From Bradyrhizobium hipponense (GTDB taxonomy: Bacteria > Pseudomonadota > Alphaproteobacteria > Rhizobiales > Xanthobacteraceae): a stretch of 64,000 nt of DNA. Every line of letters starts with the position of its first letter. Position 1 is the first letter of the stretch. Shown in pieces: positions 51,211 through 60,531 of the stretch. The notes under the pieces were generated by a model. It ran no database searches and was not told where the DNA came from. It was given only the letters and a program-made list of their open reading frames with translations. Location of the stretch: contig NZ_VSTH01000047.1 of NCBI RefSeq assembly GCF_008123965.1, positions 72,286-136,285 of the forward strand. The letters run 5' to 3'. A program made the translations under genes and the position numbers.

Positions 51211-52245
51211 ATGAACACCGAACGGCAGCCCTCTTCCCGACCTTCTGTGGCCATTCTCTCGCGAGGCGACGCTGCCGTGCGCCGGGATGCGGCCGCGCAG
51301 AACAGCCGCTTCGTGCACGTCTTCGAAGCCCTCGCCGCCGTCGGCATCGAAGCCCACCCGGTCATCTACGACGAAAGCTTCGCCGAGGAGGTCCGCGAAC
51401 AATTGCTCGCGGTGGACGGCGTGCTCGTCTGGGTTAACCCGATCCAAGACGGGCGAAATCGCGCCGGTCTTGACGCGCTGCTTCGCGACATCGCCGCACG
51501 GAGCGTGTGGGTCAGCGCTCATCCGGAGGTCATTCTCAAGATGGGCACCAAGGAGGTACTCTATCGTACCCGCTCGATGGGGTGGGGATGCGACACGGCT
51601 TTATATCAAACCGCCGAGGCCATGCGCGCCGAGTTGCCGAGACGGCTCGCCACCGGTCCGCGCGTGATCAAGCGCAACCGGGGCAACGGTGGCCAGGGCG
51701 TCTGGAAGGTCGAGAGGCTGCCGACTTCCCCGATGATAAGGGTGCTGGACGCGACCAAGGATGGGTCCGAGGAATTGACGCTCGATCATTTTCTCCGTCG
51801 CTGCGCCGAGTATTTCCAAAATGACAGCGTGGTCGATCAGCCATTCCAGCCTCGCTTGAGTGAAGGCGTCATGCGCTGCTATATGGCAGGCGATCGCTGT
51901 GCCGGCTTTGGCCATCACAAAGTCAAAGCCCTGGTTGACTCGCCGGCCGCACGTTCCGAGGCCGGACCCCGGCTGTACACGTCGAACGCAGACCCGCGCT
52001 TCCAGCGGCTGCGCCGGCTGATGGAGGACGAGTGGACGCCCCAGCTAACGTCGTTGCTGGACATTCCGCGACATGACCTGCCGATGATCTGGGACGCCGA
52101 CTTCATGCTTGGCCCCGTCCTGGCCGATGGGAGCGACAGCTACGTGCTTGGCGAAATCAATGTCAGCTCGGTGTTTCCTTTCCCCGAACAGGCGCCGGCA
52201 GAGATTGCCCGGCGGGTCGCCAATCGGCTGCAGTGTAAGCTTTGA
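51211..52245 (+). CDS. ATP-grasp-like protein, Cj0069 family
   Basis: The 344-aa protein shows features of an ATP-grasp ligase fold: RVIKRNRGNGGQGVWKVE (lysine and glycine-rich loop, about residue 150) and a C-terminal metal-binding segment IWDADFMLG...YVLGEINVSS. It resembles proteins annotated as Cj0069 family, whose reaction is unknown. The ATG at 51211 with GGAG upstream is preferred to an earlier in-frame start. It ends four bases before the ABC ATPase gene, so the three genes form an operon. Confidence 0.75.
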   Translation: MNTERQPSSRPSVAILSRGDAAVRRDAAAQNSRFVHVFEALAAVGIEAHPVIYDESFAEEVREQLLAVDGVLVWVNPIQDGRNRAGLDALLRDIAARSVWVSAHPEVILKMGTKEVLYRTRSMGWGCDTALYQTAEAMRAELPRRLATGPRVIKRNRGNGGQGVWKVERLPTSPMIRVLDATKDGSEELTLDHFLRRCAEYFQNDSVVDQPFQPRLSEGVMRCYMAGDRCAGFGHHKVKALVDSPAARSEAGPRLYTSNADPRFQRLRRLMEDEWTPQLTSLLDIPRHDLPMIWDADFMLGPVLADGSDSYVLGEINVSSVFPFPEQAPAEIARRVANRLQCKL

Positions 52246-52249
52246 CACC

Positions 52250-52846
52250 ATGCTGACGGTCAGCGGGCTCAAGCGGTTGCACATCTCCGTCTCATTCGAC
52301 TTGCAGGACGGCGAATGCGTCGCCCTGCAGGGCCCTTCTGGCGTCGGCAAGACCCTGCTGCTTCGCTCCATCGCAGATCTCGATCCGAACGAAGGAGTGG
52401 TCAAACTGGACGGAACGCTCAGGGAGGCGATGCCCGCCCCCGCTTGGCGAAAGCGAGTGACCTACCTTGCTACCGAGCCGGGCTGGTGGTCAGACATCGT
52501 GCAGGATCACTTCAGCAGCTGGGACGACGCCTTACCGCTGGTCACAAGATTGGGGTTGCCGTGCAGTTGCGGTCCTTGGCCGGTCCAAAGACTTTCGACC
52601 GGAGAGAGACAACGGTTGGGGCTCGTGCGGGCGCTGATGCTGCGATCGCGGGTTCTTCTACTGGACGAGCCAACTTCGGCCCTCGATTCGGCATCGACTG
52701 CGGCCGTGGAATCCTTGATCGCCGAACGCATGTCGGACGGAACGAGTGTCGTTTGGAGCACCCACGATAACGCCCAGGCCAGCCGTGTAGGGTCACGGGT
52801 ATTAATGATGAGCGCCGATGGCAGCATCGAGGAAAATCGGCCGTGA
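52250..52846 (+). CDS. fetA: ABC transporter ATP-binding protein, FetA-like
   Basis: The 198-aa ATPase has Walker A GPSGVGKT, signature LSTGERQR, Walker B VLLLDEPTS and the H-loop WSTHDNAQ. Small size and pairing with a UPF0014 permease match FetA/YbbL, the ATPase of a putative iron exporter that improves oxidative-stress resistance in E. coli. ATG 52250 is the only start giving a family N-terminus. It overlaps fetB by four bases (GTGA). Confidence 0.85.
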   Translation: MLTVSGLKRLHISVSFDLQDGECVALQGPSGVGKTLLLRSIADLDPNEGVVKLDGTLREAMPAPAWRKRVTYLATEPGWWSDIVQDHFSSWDDALPLVTRLGLPCSCGPWPVQRLSTGERQRLGLVRALMLRSRVLLLDEPTSALDSASTAAVESLIAERMSDGTSVVWSTHDNAQASRVGSRVLMMSADGSIEENRP

Positions 52847-53649
52847 CCTACATCCAACTGGCATACGGTGACTTGGTCCTGCCCGCGCTCCTTGTTGTCA
52901 TGGACGGCGCTCTCTCGCTTGCTCTCCGCCTCAAGCTTGAAAAACAACTGGCCATCGCGACCGTGCGGATGGTGCTTCAGCTGGTGCTCGTTGGATACGT
53001 ATTGACGTTCCTGTTTGCCGCAGTCTCGCTGCTCTGGACTGCCTTCGCAGCCGTCATCATGGTTCTCTTCGCATCACGGGAAATCGTCGCACGGCAAAAG
53101 CGGCGCCTACCAGGTATTTGGAGCTACGGCTTGGGGGCCGGATGCACGCTGCTCGCGGCCGGTACCGTTACGATCTTTTCGCTTCTGACGGAGCTTCGCC
53201 CGGATCCTTGGTATCATCCGCGCTACGCGCTGCCATTGTTGGGTATGATCCTGGGCAACACCATGACTGGAATAAGCCTGGGCTTGGACGTGCTGACAAA
53301 TGGCTTGGTGCGTGAGAGGGCCGCCGTAGAAGCTTGCCTTGCTCTTGGCGGTACCCGGCATCAGGCGCTGCTGCCCGTCGTGAGGGATGCAATGCGGAGC
53401 GGGCTGATGCCGACCATCAATGCGATGGCTGCGATCGGCCTTGTCTCTTTGCCAGGGATGATGACCGGTCAAATCCTTGCGGGCGTCGAACCGATAGATG
53501 CTGTCAAGTATCAGCTCTTAATCATGTTCTTGATCGCCGGTGGGACGGGATTGGGAACTCTCGCTGCCGTGATGGGAGGCGCCCGCCTTCTCACCGATCA
53601 TCGACATCGGTTACGCCTCGATCGAATTCTCACTGAAAAGTCCACTTAA
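52843..53649 (+). CDS. fetB: Iron export permease, FetB (UPF0014) family
   Basis: The 268-aa membrane protein has about seven hydrophobic segments and the UPF0014 signature (PLLGMILGNTMTGISLGLD; MNAIGLVSLPGMMTGQILAG-type, here MAAIGLVSLPGMMTGQILAG). Start is GTG, overlapping the ATPase gene. Together they form an exporter, probably for iron or another metal. The coupling to an ATP-grasp-like gene is unusual. Confidence 0.88.
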   Translation: MTYIQLAYGDLVLPALLVVMDGALSLALRLKLEKQLAIATVRMVLQLVLVGYVLTFLFAAVSLLWTAFAAVIMVLFASREIVARQKRRLPGIWSYGLGAGCTLLAAGTVTIFSLLTELRPDPWYHPRYALPLLGMILGNTMTGISLGLDVLTNGLVRERAAVEACLALGGTRHQALLPVVRDAMRSGLMPTINAMAAIGLVSLPGMMTGQILAGVEPIDAVKYQLLIMFLIAGGTGLGTLAAVMGGARLLTDHRHRLRLDRILTEKST

Positions 53650-53783
53650 ACGCTTCGGTCGTCATCGCGGATCTGATCTGGCCCAGAGCCAAATCATGCC
53701 CGTGTTGTTCCAACTCGACGATCAGCGCTTCCGGCGTAGACGCTCCTAGGCGGAGCCTCGGAGCGCTCCTTCATCAAGGGCTC

Positions 53784-54269
53784 TCAACCAATCGCCTGCG
53801 AGCCGATAAAGCGCATGAATGTCCTTTGATGACCGTCAGCATCGAACTGCACGACCGCGTAGGGCTGCGGCTTGCCGCCTTCCATCCCCGGCGATCCGAC
53901 CGGCATGCCGGGCACGGCGAGCCCCTTTGCAATGGGACGCTCCGACAGGAGGCGCCGCACAGCCGCAGCCGGCACGTGCCCTTCGACGAGATAACCCGCG
54001 ACCTCCGCCGTGTGACACGCGACCAAATCCGGCGGGATGCCGAGATGGCTCCGAACGGCGTCGAGATCGGCAGTCTCCTCGACCTGTACGGTAAATCCTG
54101 CGTCTCGGAGATGCTGCACCCAGCCGGTGCAACAGCCGCAACTCGGATCCTTGTGCACCGTGAAGGTGGCTTCTTCGGCCTGCGCTGCAACCGCAGGCCT
54201 GGCAAGGACCGCCGCGGCCATCAGCCCTACAAGCGACCGACGGGTCATCAAATGTGCGCGTTCCTTCAT
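53784..54269 (-). CDS. DUF411 periplasmic metal-binding protein
   Basis: The 161-aa protein has a twin-arginine-like signal (MTRRSLVGLMAAAVLARPAV within the first 29 residues) and a DUF411 domain with the metal motif HKDPSCGCCTGW. It is commonly encoded in copper-resistance loci and probably binds copper in the periplasm. ATG 54269 has AAAGGA upstream. It is the most downstream gene of the minus-strand copper block. Confidence 0.88.
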   Translation of the reverse strand: MKERAHLMTRRSLVGLMAAAVLARPAVAAQAEEATFTVHKDPSCGCCTGWVQHLRDAGFTVQVEETADLDAVRSHLGIPPDLVACHTAEVAGYLVEGHVPAAAVRRLLSERPIAKGLAVPGMPVGSPGMEGGKPQPYAVVQFDADGHQRTFMRFIGSQAIG

Positions 54270-54361
54270 CTTCGGCTTCCTTTCGTTTCGCTGTCACGTG
54301 CGCGGCCGTTGCCATCGGCAATTCATCGTTGGATCTCCTTTGAGGTCGGCGCCACAGGGCC

Positions 54362-54973
54362 TCAACGAGGGCTCGCCTGTCCCTCGTACATAAAGGTCAT
54401 GGGCTTCAGCCCATTCATGTAGCCGGTGCGCATCTCGTCGATGCGAAAGCCGTTCCGGGTCAAGACGCCAGCGATGTCCCGATTGAGATGACAACCGCCC
54501 GAGATGCGCGTCCACGCGGGGGTCAGGCGATCTTGCCACCAGCGCACGCGCGGTTCGGGCGCGCGGCCGTGCTCGACGAAGACCAGCTTCCCTCCCGGTT
54601 TCAGCACACGCCGCGCCTCTGTGATCGCGCGATCGACATCCGGAATGCTGCACATCGTCCAGGTCGTCACGACCGTGTCGATGCTGCGGTCCTCGATCGG
54701 AATCGCCTCGGCCGACGCTTCGACAAACTCAATTGGAGTTTCCGGATGTGGAGCGTGTCGCGCCATCTCGATAAGCTTTGGACCGGGTTCAAGCCCCACA
54801 ACCTGCTTCACCGCGGCCCCGTAGAACGGCAGGTTGCGGCCGGACCCGATGCCGATCTCGAGTACCCGGCCCTGTGCCGCACGGGCCGCGCGCTGCCGGT
54901 AGGGCGCAAGTTCCTTGTTGCGCATCGCAAGGTCGCAAAGCCGCGGAAAAATGACGTCGTTGTAGAAGCCCAT
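54362..54973 (-). CDS. Class I SAM-dependent methyltransferase
   Basis: The 203-aa enzyme has SAM motif I VLEIGIGSGRNLPFY and a C-terminal Methyltransf_11-type segment (ARRVLKPGGKLVFVEHGRAP), resembling UbiE/phospholipid-type methyltransferases. The start MGFYNDVIFP at 54973 has AGGAG eight bases upstream; an ATG at 54991 would overlap the cytochrome gene. The substrate is unknown; its position in a copper/metal block may be coincidental. Confidence 0.85.
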   Translation of the reverse strand: MGFYNDVIFPRLCDLAMRNKELAPYRQRAARAAQGRVLEIGIGSGRNLPFYGAAVKQVVGLEPGPKLIEMARHAPHPETPIEFVEASAEAIPIEDRSIDTVVTTWTMCSIPDVDRAITEARRVLKPGGKLVFVEHGRAPEPRVRWWQDRLTPAWTRISGGCHLNRDIAGVLTRNGFRIDEMRTGYMNGLKPMTFMYEGQASPR

Positions 54974-54984
54974 GCGCGCTTCTC

Positions 54985-55701
54985 CTAGCATCGCCGCTCA
55001 ATAGTCTTGCTGATCTCTTCGGGTGCGGCAAAGATCACGTCCGCGCGGTCGCCCATCATACCAGCGGGTACCAGGGCCGGTGCGCTACTTTGTGGACCAT
55101 CTTCGCCGGAATCCGTCTTCAAACGCAGATTGCGTTCCCAGAAAGCGCGCGTCTTGCCGTCGGCGGTGGTGACGCGATAGGTGTCGTGACAATAGGTGAT
55201 CGCCTTCACCTGTTTGGCCGGTTCGAGGCCCTTGAGGCTGGGATCATGCCCACCGCCCATCATCCCTCCCATCATGCCACCGTCACCCATGCCTTTCATG
55301 CCGCCCTGCTGAGCCGTCTGTTGCGCGCCCGGCTTGGTGGCTTCCCTGAGAAAGGCCAAGAGGTCGGCGCGGGCGTGGGAATCCTTGATGCCTTCGAACG
55401 GCATGTCGTTGCCCGGCACCATCGCATGCGGATCGGTGAGCCATCCGTCGAGCGAGCGGTCATCCCAAATGATTCCCGACGACTTCAGCGCGTCGGAGTA
55501 GCGCTCGAAGCTCGGCAGTGAGCCGGCCTTGCGCCCCCAAACGCCAGCAAGGCTGGGGCCGGTCATGTTGCGGTCGGGCTGGAGCGAGTGGCATGGAGCA
55601 CACGCCCGGAACTCGCGCCGACCTCGCGACGGATCGCCTTCCGCGAACGTGGGCGACAGCAAGGCCGTTGCGGCGAGCACGACGACGACAAGTCTCTTCA
55701 T
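54985..55701 (-). CDS. Secreted c-type cytochrome with Met-rich linker
   Basis: The 238-aa protein has a signal peptide (LVVVVLAATALLSPTFA), a class I cytochrome c domain with haem motif CAPCH (about residue 34) and probable axial Met in GNDMPFEG. A Met/Gly-rich stretch (GGMKGMGDGGMMGGMMGGG) and a C-terminal domain with a single CH follow. The Met-rich part suggests Cu(I) binding. It is in the Cus block between CusA and the methyltransferase, and relies on the Ccm system for haem attachment. Confidence 0.85.
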   Translation of the reverse strand: MKRLVVVVLAATALLSPTFAEGDPSRGRREFRACAPCHSLQPDRNMTGPSLAGVWGRKAGSLPSFERYSDALKSSGIIWDDRSLDGWLTDPHAMVPGNDMPFEGIKDSHARADLLAFLREATKPGAQQTAQQGGMKGMGDGGMMGGMMGGGHDPSLKGLEPAKQVKAITYCHDTYRVTTADGKTRAFWERNLRLKTDSGEDGPQSSAPALVPAGMMGDRADVIFAAPEEISKTIERRC

Positions 55702-55717
55702 TTTCGGCCTCCGTACG

Positions 55718-55831
55718 TCAGGAGCGAAGATATTTGATCAGCGCTGCGGCTGCGAGGATCAGGACGACGATCGCAAGCAGCCACAGAAGTCCCATTCCCC
55801 ACATCATCCCCGGCATCATGTCTTGCATCAT
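55718..55831 (-). CDS. Met-rich membrane mini-protein
   Basis: The 37-aa ORF MMQDMMPGMMWGMGLLWLLA... has a Met-rich periplasmic-type N-terminus and one membrane helix ending KYLRS. GAGGTG lies just before the ATG. It lies between cusA and the cytochrome gene, and its six methionines before the helix suggest Cu(I)/Ag(I) handling. Confidence 0.65.
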   Translation of the reverse strand: MMQDMMPGMMWGMGLLWLLAIVVLILAAAALIKYLRS

Positions 55832-55839
55832 GGTTCACC

Positions 55840-58800
55840 TCATTCGGCTGGCTCCGGAACTAGCTGGATCCGCTTGGTCGGCTTTCGGACTTGCGGCGGA
55901 GGCTCGCGATCCTCGCGCGGCAATCCGAAGCCCTTCACCAGGCCGAAGATCGCCGGGATCACAATCAGCGTCAGCAGCGTCGATGACATCATCCCGCCGA
56001 TCATCGGCACGGCGATGCGCTGCATGATCTCCGACCCGGTGCCGGTGCTCCACATGATCGGCAGCAGGCCTGCCATGATGGCAACCACCGTCATCATCTT
56101 GGGCCGGACACGTTCGACCGCGCCTTCCATGATGGCATCGTGCAGGTCCTGGCGCGTAAGTGGCCGACCCACCGCAGTTCGTTTCGCTTTCAGCTCGGCA
56201 AGGGCTTGCTCAAGGTAGATCAGCATCACGACGCCGGTCTCGGCGGCGACGCCGGCGAGCGCAATGAATCCGACAGCGACGGCGACAGACAGATTGAAGC
56301 CGAGCGCCCACATCATCCAGATGCCGCCGATCAACGCGAACGGCAGCGACAGCATCACGATCAGGGTCTCGGTTATCGCCCTGAAGTTCAGATAGAGCAG
56401 CAGGAAGATGATCGTGAGCGTCACCGGAACTACGATCTTCAAGCGGGCTGCTGCGCGCTGCATATATTCGTATTGACCACTCCAGACGACATAGTAGCCG
56501 GCGGGAAACTGGATGCTCTGGGTGACCGCGGCCTGCGCGTCGGCAACGTAGCTGCCGACGTCGCGATCGCGAATGTCGACGTAGATGTAAGTCGCAAGCT
56601 GACCGTTCTCCGTCCGGATCGACGTCGGTCCCCGCGCCGGCTCGACCGTGGCAAGCTCCCCGAGGGGCACCGCGCCGCCCGCCGGCATCGGCACCAGGAT
56701 ATCGCTGGCGATCGCCTTCGGATTGTCGCGCAGATCGCGCGGGTAGCGCATGTTCACGGTGAACCGCTGCCGGCCTTCAACGGTCGTGGTGACCGTCTGG
56801 CCGCCAAGGGCCGCTGCGATGGTGTCCTGGACGTCCTGGATCAGAACGCCGTAGCGCGCCAGCGCCTCGCGGTCCGGGACGATCTCGAGATAGTAACCGC
56901 CGATGCCGCGCTCGGCGTAAGCCGATGAGGTGCCCGGGACGGACTTGATCACCCGCTCGATCTGCTTGGCCAGCCGATCGATCTCGATCAGGTCCGTGCC
57001 CATCACCTTCACGCCGATCGGGGTGCGGATGCCGGTCGACAGCATGTCGATGCGCGCCTTGATCGGCATGGTCCAGGCGTTGGAGACGCCCGGGAATTGC
57101 AGCGCCTTGTCAATCTCCGCGATGAGGCTGTCGATGGTAACGCCGGGGCGCCAATGATCCTTTGGCTTGAGATTGACGACCGTCTCGAACATTTCCGTCG
57201 GCGCCGGGTCGGTTGCCGTAGCCGCCCGTCCCGCCTTTCCGTAGACGGATGCGACTTCGGGGAACGACTTGATGATCCGGTCCTGGATCTGCATCAGTTC
57301 GGCCGCCTTCGTCACCGAGATGCCCGGCAGGGTCGTCGGCATGTAGAGCAGTGTTCCCTCGTTCAACGACGGCATGAACTCGGTACCGAGCTGGCGAGCC
57401 GGCCAGATCGAGACGGCGAGTACGGCAACGGAGATGAGGATCACCAGCGTCTTGGCGCGCAGCACGCCCTTGATCACGGGACGGTAGATCCAGATCAGGA
57501 AGCGGTTGACGAAGTTGTTGCGCTCGGGGACGATCCTGCCGCGCACGAAGATCACCATGAGCGCCGGCACCAGGGTGACGGATAGCAGGGCCGCAGCGGC
57601 CATCGCGAAGGTCTTCGTGAACGCCAAGGGACTGAACAGCCGCCCCTCCTGCGATTCCAGCGTGAAGATCGGCATGAACGATACCGTGATGATCAGCAGG
57701 CTGAAGAACAGCGCCGGGCCGACCTCCGAGGCGGCGTCTATCAGGACCTGGACGCGGGACTGATCGGGCTTGGCACGCTCGAGATGCTTGTGGGCGTTTT
57801 CGATCATGACGATCGCCGCGTCCACCATGGCGCCGATGGCGATCGCGATCCCGCCGAGGCTCATGATGTTGGACCCGAGCCCGAGCAGCTTCATGGCCCC
57901 GAACGCCATCAGCACGCCCACCGGCAGCATCAGGATCGCGACCAGCGCGCTGCGGACATGCAGCAGGAAGACGATGCAGACCAGCCCGACGACGATGCTC
58001 TCCTCGACCAGCGTGTGCTTGAGCGTGTCGATGGCCGCATAGATCAGGTTCGACCGATCATAGACCGGTACGATCTCGACCGACTTGGGCAGACTGCTGG
58101 CGATCTCCGCGAACCGCTTCTTGACATTCTCGATCACGTCGAGCGCGTTGAGGCCGAACCGCTGCAGCACGATTCCGCTTGCGACCTCGCCCTCGCCGTT
58201 CAGTTCCGCGATGCCCCGCCGCTCGTCGGGACCGAGCTCCACCCGGGCGACGTCGCGCAGCAGCACGGGCGTGCCGTTGCTGGTCTTGAGCACGATGTTG
58301 CCGAGATCGTTGATGCCTTTGATGTAGCCCTTGCCGCGGATGACGTACTCGAACTCCGACAACTCCACCGTTCGCCCGCCGACGTCGGCGTTGCTGGCAC
58401 GGATGGACTCGCGGATCTTTTGCATGCTGATGCCGCGGTCGCGCATCCGCTGCGGGTCGAGGATGACGTTGTACTGCTTGACGAAACCGCCGATGCTGGC
58501 GACCTCGGCAACGCCTTCGGCCTTGGCGAGCGCGAATTTGAGATTCCAGTCCTGGATCGTGCGGGTGTCGGCGAGGTTCAATTCCTTGGAGACCACCGCG
58601 TATTGGTAAACCCAGCCGACCCCGGTGGCGTCCGGACCGATGGTCGGCGTCACGCCGGCGGGAAGCCGCGAAGTCGCGCTGTTGAGGAATTCCATGACGC
58701 GCGAGCGCGCCCAATAGATGTCGGTTCCGTCCTCGAAGATCACGTAGACGAACGAGACCCCGAAGAAGGAGAACCCGCGCACGACCTTGGACTTCGGCAC

Positions 58801-59025
58801 CGTCAGCATGGCGGTGGCCAGCGGATAGGTGACTTGGTCTTCGATCACCTGCGGCGCCTGGCCGGGATACTCCGTGTAGACGATCACCTGCGTGTCCGAC
58901 AGGTCCGGGATCGCATCAAGCGGAAGGTGGATCAGCGCGTACAGGCCTGCCGCGGCCGCAAAACCGGTCCCGAACAGCACCAGCAGCAGGTTGCGAGCCG
59001 ACCAGGCGATGATGCGGGCGATCAT
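55840..59025 (-). CDS. cusA: Heavy-metal efflux RND pump, CusA/CzcA family
   Basis: The 1061-aa inner-membrane RND transporter has 12 membrane helices in the usual 1+6+5 pattern and two large periplasmic loops. The proton-relay acidic residue lies in AIGAMVDAAIVMIENAHK, and the sequence near LPLDAIPDLSDTQVIVYTEY is typical of CusA/HME pumps for Cu(I)/Ag(I). Met-rich pore residues fit monovalent metal efflux. It overlaps cusB by four bases. No outer-membrane CusC is encoded nearby. Confidence 0.94.
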   Translation of the reverse strand: MIARIIAWSARNLLLVLFGTGFAAAAGLYALIHLPLDAIPDLSDTQVIVYTEYPGQAPQVIEDQVTYPLATAMLTVPKSKVVRGFSFFGVSFVYVIFEDGTDIYWARSRVMEFLNSATSRLPAGVTPTIGPDATGVGWVYQYAVVSKELNLADTRTIQDWNLKFALAKAEGVAEVASIGGFVKQYNVILDPQRMRDRGISMQKIRESIRASNADVGGRTVELSEFEYVIRGKGYIKGINDLGNIVLKTSNGTPVLLRDVARVELGPDERRGIAELNGEGEVASGIVLQRFGLNALDVIENVKKRFAEIASSLPKSVEIVPVYDRSNLIYAAIDTLKHTLVEESIVVGLVCIVFLLHVRSALVAILMLPVGVLMAFGAMKLLGLGSNIMSLGGIAIAIGAMVDAAIVMIENAHKHLERAKPDQSRVQVLIDAASEVGPALFFSLLIITVSFMPIFTLESQEGRLFSPLAFTKTFAMAAAALLSVTLVPALMVIFVRGRIVPERNNFVNRFLIWIYRPVIKGVLRAKTLVILISVAVLAVSIWPARQLGTEFMPSLNEGTLLYMPTTLPGISVTKAAELMQIQDRIIKSFPEVASVYGKAGRAATATDPAPTEMFETVVNLKPKDHWRPGVTIDSLIAEIDKALQFPGVSNAWTMPIKARIDMLSTGIRTPIGVKVMGTDLIEIDRLAKQIERVIKSVPGTSSAYAERGIGGYYLEIVPDREALARYGVLIQDVQDTIAAALGGQTVTTTVEGRQRFTVNMRYPRDLRDNPKAIASDILVPMPAGGAVPLGELATVEPARGPTSIRTENGQLATYIYVDIRDRDVGSYVADAQAAVTQSIQFPAGYYVVWSGQYEYMQRAAARLKIVVPVTLTIIFLLLYLNFRAITETLIVMLSLPFALIGGIWMMWALGFNLSVAVAVGFIALAGVAAETGVVMLIYLEQALAELKAKRTAVGRPLTRQDLHDAIMEGAVERVRPKMMTVVAIMAGLLPIMWSTGTGSEIMQRIAVPMIGGMMSSTLLTLIVIPAIFGLVKGFGLPREDREPPPQVRKPTKRIQLVPEPAE

Positions 59026-60446
59026 TTGTGTTCTCCCATCGCGTGGCCTGAATCGGAAGCCTGCGGCGCCGCGGCCGCGAAGCCCTTTAGCGCGGCTTTC
59101 AAATTGCTTTCTGCGTCGATCAGGAAATTGGCCGAGGTGACCACCGCCTCGCCATTCGCAAGGCCCTCCCGAATCTCGATGTAGCCGCCGCCCCGCCGGC
59201 CGAGCTTCACCTCCCGCGGCTCGAAGCGCCCTTCTCCCTTGTCGACCAGCACGGCCTGGCGCGTGCCGGTGTCGAGCACCGAACTGTCGGGCACGGCCAG
59301 CACCGGTGCCGAATCGGCGGTGTCGATGTCGGCATCGACATACATGTCCGGGAGCAGCGCCGCGTCCGGATTTGACAATTCGATGCGGACACGAACGGTC
59401 CGCGTGTCACGGTTCACCTGCGGATAGACGACGGCGATCTTTCCCGTGAAGGTTCGGCCGGAAAAACTGCGCGCGCGGACCGCCACAGCCTGGTCAACGG
59501 CGATGTTGCCGAGATCGCGTTCGGCGATGTCGACGAGCGCCCAGACCACTGACGTGTCCGCGATGCGGAACAGCACGTCGCCTGGATTGGCCCGCATGCC
59601 TTCGATGGCGTTGCGCTCGAGCACGATACCGTCGCGCGGCGCCGACCAGCGGACGGAGACGGGTGCGGTCCGCGTTTTCTCCATCTCAGCGATCACGGAC
59701 TCGGGAACGTCGAGATTGACCAGCCGTTGCCGAGAGCCCCGGCCGTAAAGCTCGAGGCCGCCGACGGTCCTGGAGGTGATCGTTGCAAGATACTCGGCGG
59801 CGGCGGATGTGACGGCCGAACTGTAGATCTCCATCAGAGGCTGGCCCGCCTTGACGCGGCTCCCGGTGGTCACGTCGGCGACCTTCTGGACGAAGCTTTC
59901 GGCTCGCATGGCGATCACGGATACACGCCGCTCGTCGAGCTGGATCGTACCGGGCGCCTTCACGGCGACGCGGATGCTGCGACGCTCGACGGGCTCGGAT
60001 TTCACTCCGGTGCGCTGGATCTTGCCGGGCGAAAGCTTCACGGTGCCGTCGTCTGCGTCATCGCCTTCATACACCGGGACGTAGTCCATCCCCATCGGGT
60101 CCTTCTTCGGGACCGGCGAGGTATCGGGCAGGCCCATCGGATTGCGGTAGTACAGGATCCTGCGCGACGAGGCGGCCTGCTGTTTCGGCTTCGCAGGCTG
60201 GAGCGCCATTTGGTCGTCGTCGTAGACCGGCAGGTAATCGCGGCCGCGCTCGTCCGTCTTCGGACCGGCCGACCACAGCGGCGCGCCGCTCGGATCGCGA
60301 TAGTACAGCGGCGTTCGCTCCCCGGCTGCCCCAGCCGTTGTTGCCTCGGCATGAGCCGGCCAGCGCTCACCGTTCAAGTGCCAGGTGGCGCCCAGAGCCA
60401 GGGCGCCGCCCAGTGTGAGCGCCATCAGGAGACGCAGCGTTTTCAT
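59022..60446 (-). CDS. cusB: Efflux RND periplasmic adaptor, CusB-like, with two HMBD-like repeats
   Basis: The 474-aa membrane-fusion protein has a signal or anchor (LRLLMALTLGGALALGATWH), two short heavy-metal-binding-domain-like repeats (LYYRDPSGAPLWSAG and LYYRNPMGLPDTSPV) and the barrel-sandwich/beta-barrel adaptor body. The HMBD repeats lack the Cys/His of the canonical CPMHP motif, keeping one or two Met. Start MKTLRLLMAL at 60446. It links CusA to an outer-membrane channel that must be encoded elsewhere. Confidence 0.92.
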   Translation of the reverse strand: MKTLRLLMALTLGGALALGATWHLNGERWPAHAEATTAGAAGERTPLYYRDPSGAPLWSAGPKTDERGRDYLPVYDDDQMALQPAKPKQQAASSRRILYYRNPMGLPDTSPVPKKDPMGMDYVPVYEGDDADDGTVKLSPGKIQRTGVKSEPVERRSIRVAVKAPGTIQLDERRVSVIAMRAESFVQKVADVTTGSRVKAGQPLMEIYSSAVTSAAAEYLATITSRTVGGLELYGRGSRQRLVNLDVPESVIAEMEKTRTAPVSVRWSAPRDGIVLERNAIEGMRANPGDVLFRIADTSVVWALVDIAERDLGNIAVDQAVAVRARSFSGRTFTGKIAVVYPQVNRDTRTVRVRIELSNPDAALLPDMYVDADIDTADSAPVLAVPDSSVLDTGTRQAVLVDKGEGRFEPREVKLGRRGGGYIEIREGLANGEAVVTSANFLIDAESNLKAALKGFAAAAPQASDSGHAMGEHK

Positions 60447-60531
60447 GGCGTGTATCCGCGCGCCCGGGAGCGCGTCCATGTGAAAGGGGGATGTCGAGCG
60501 CCGTCGGGCGCCCGAACGATCACTTGGTCGA

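Noticed and set aside
57784..59184. 466-codon plus-strand open frame
   Set aside because: Antisense to cusA; Asp/Arg/His-rich shadow.
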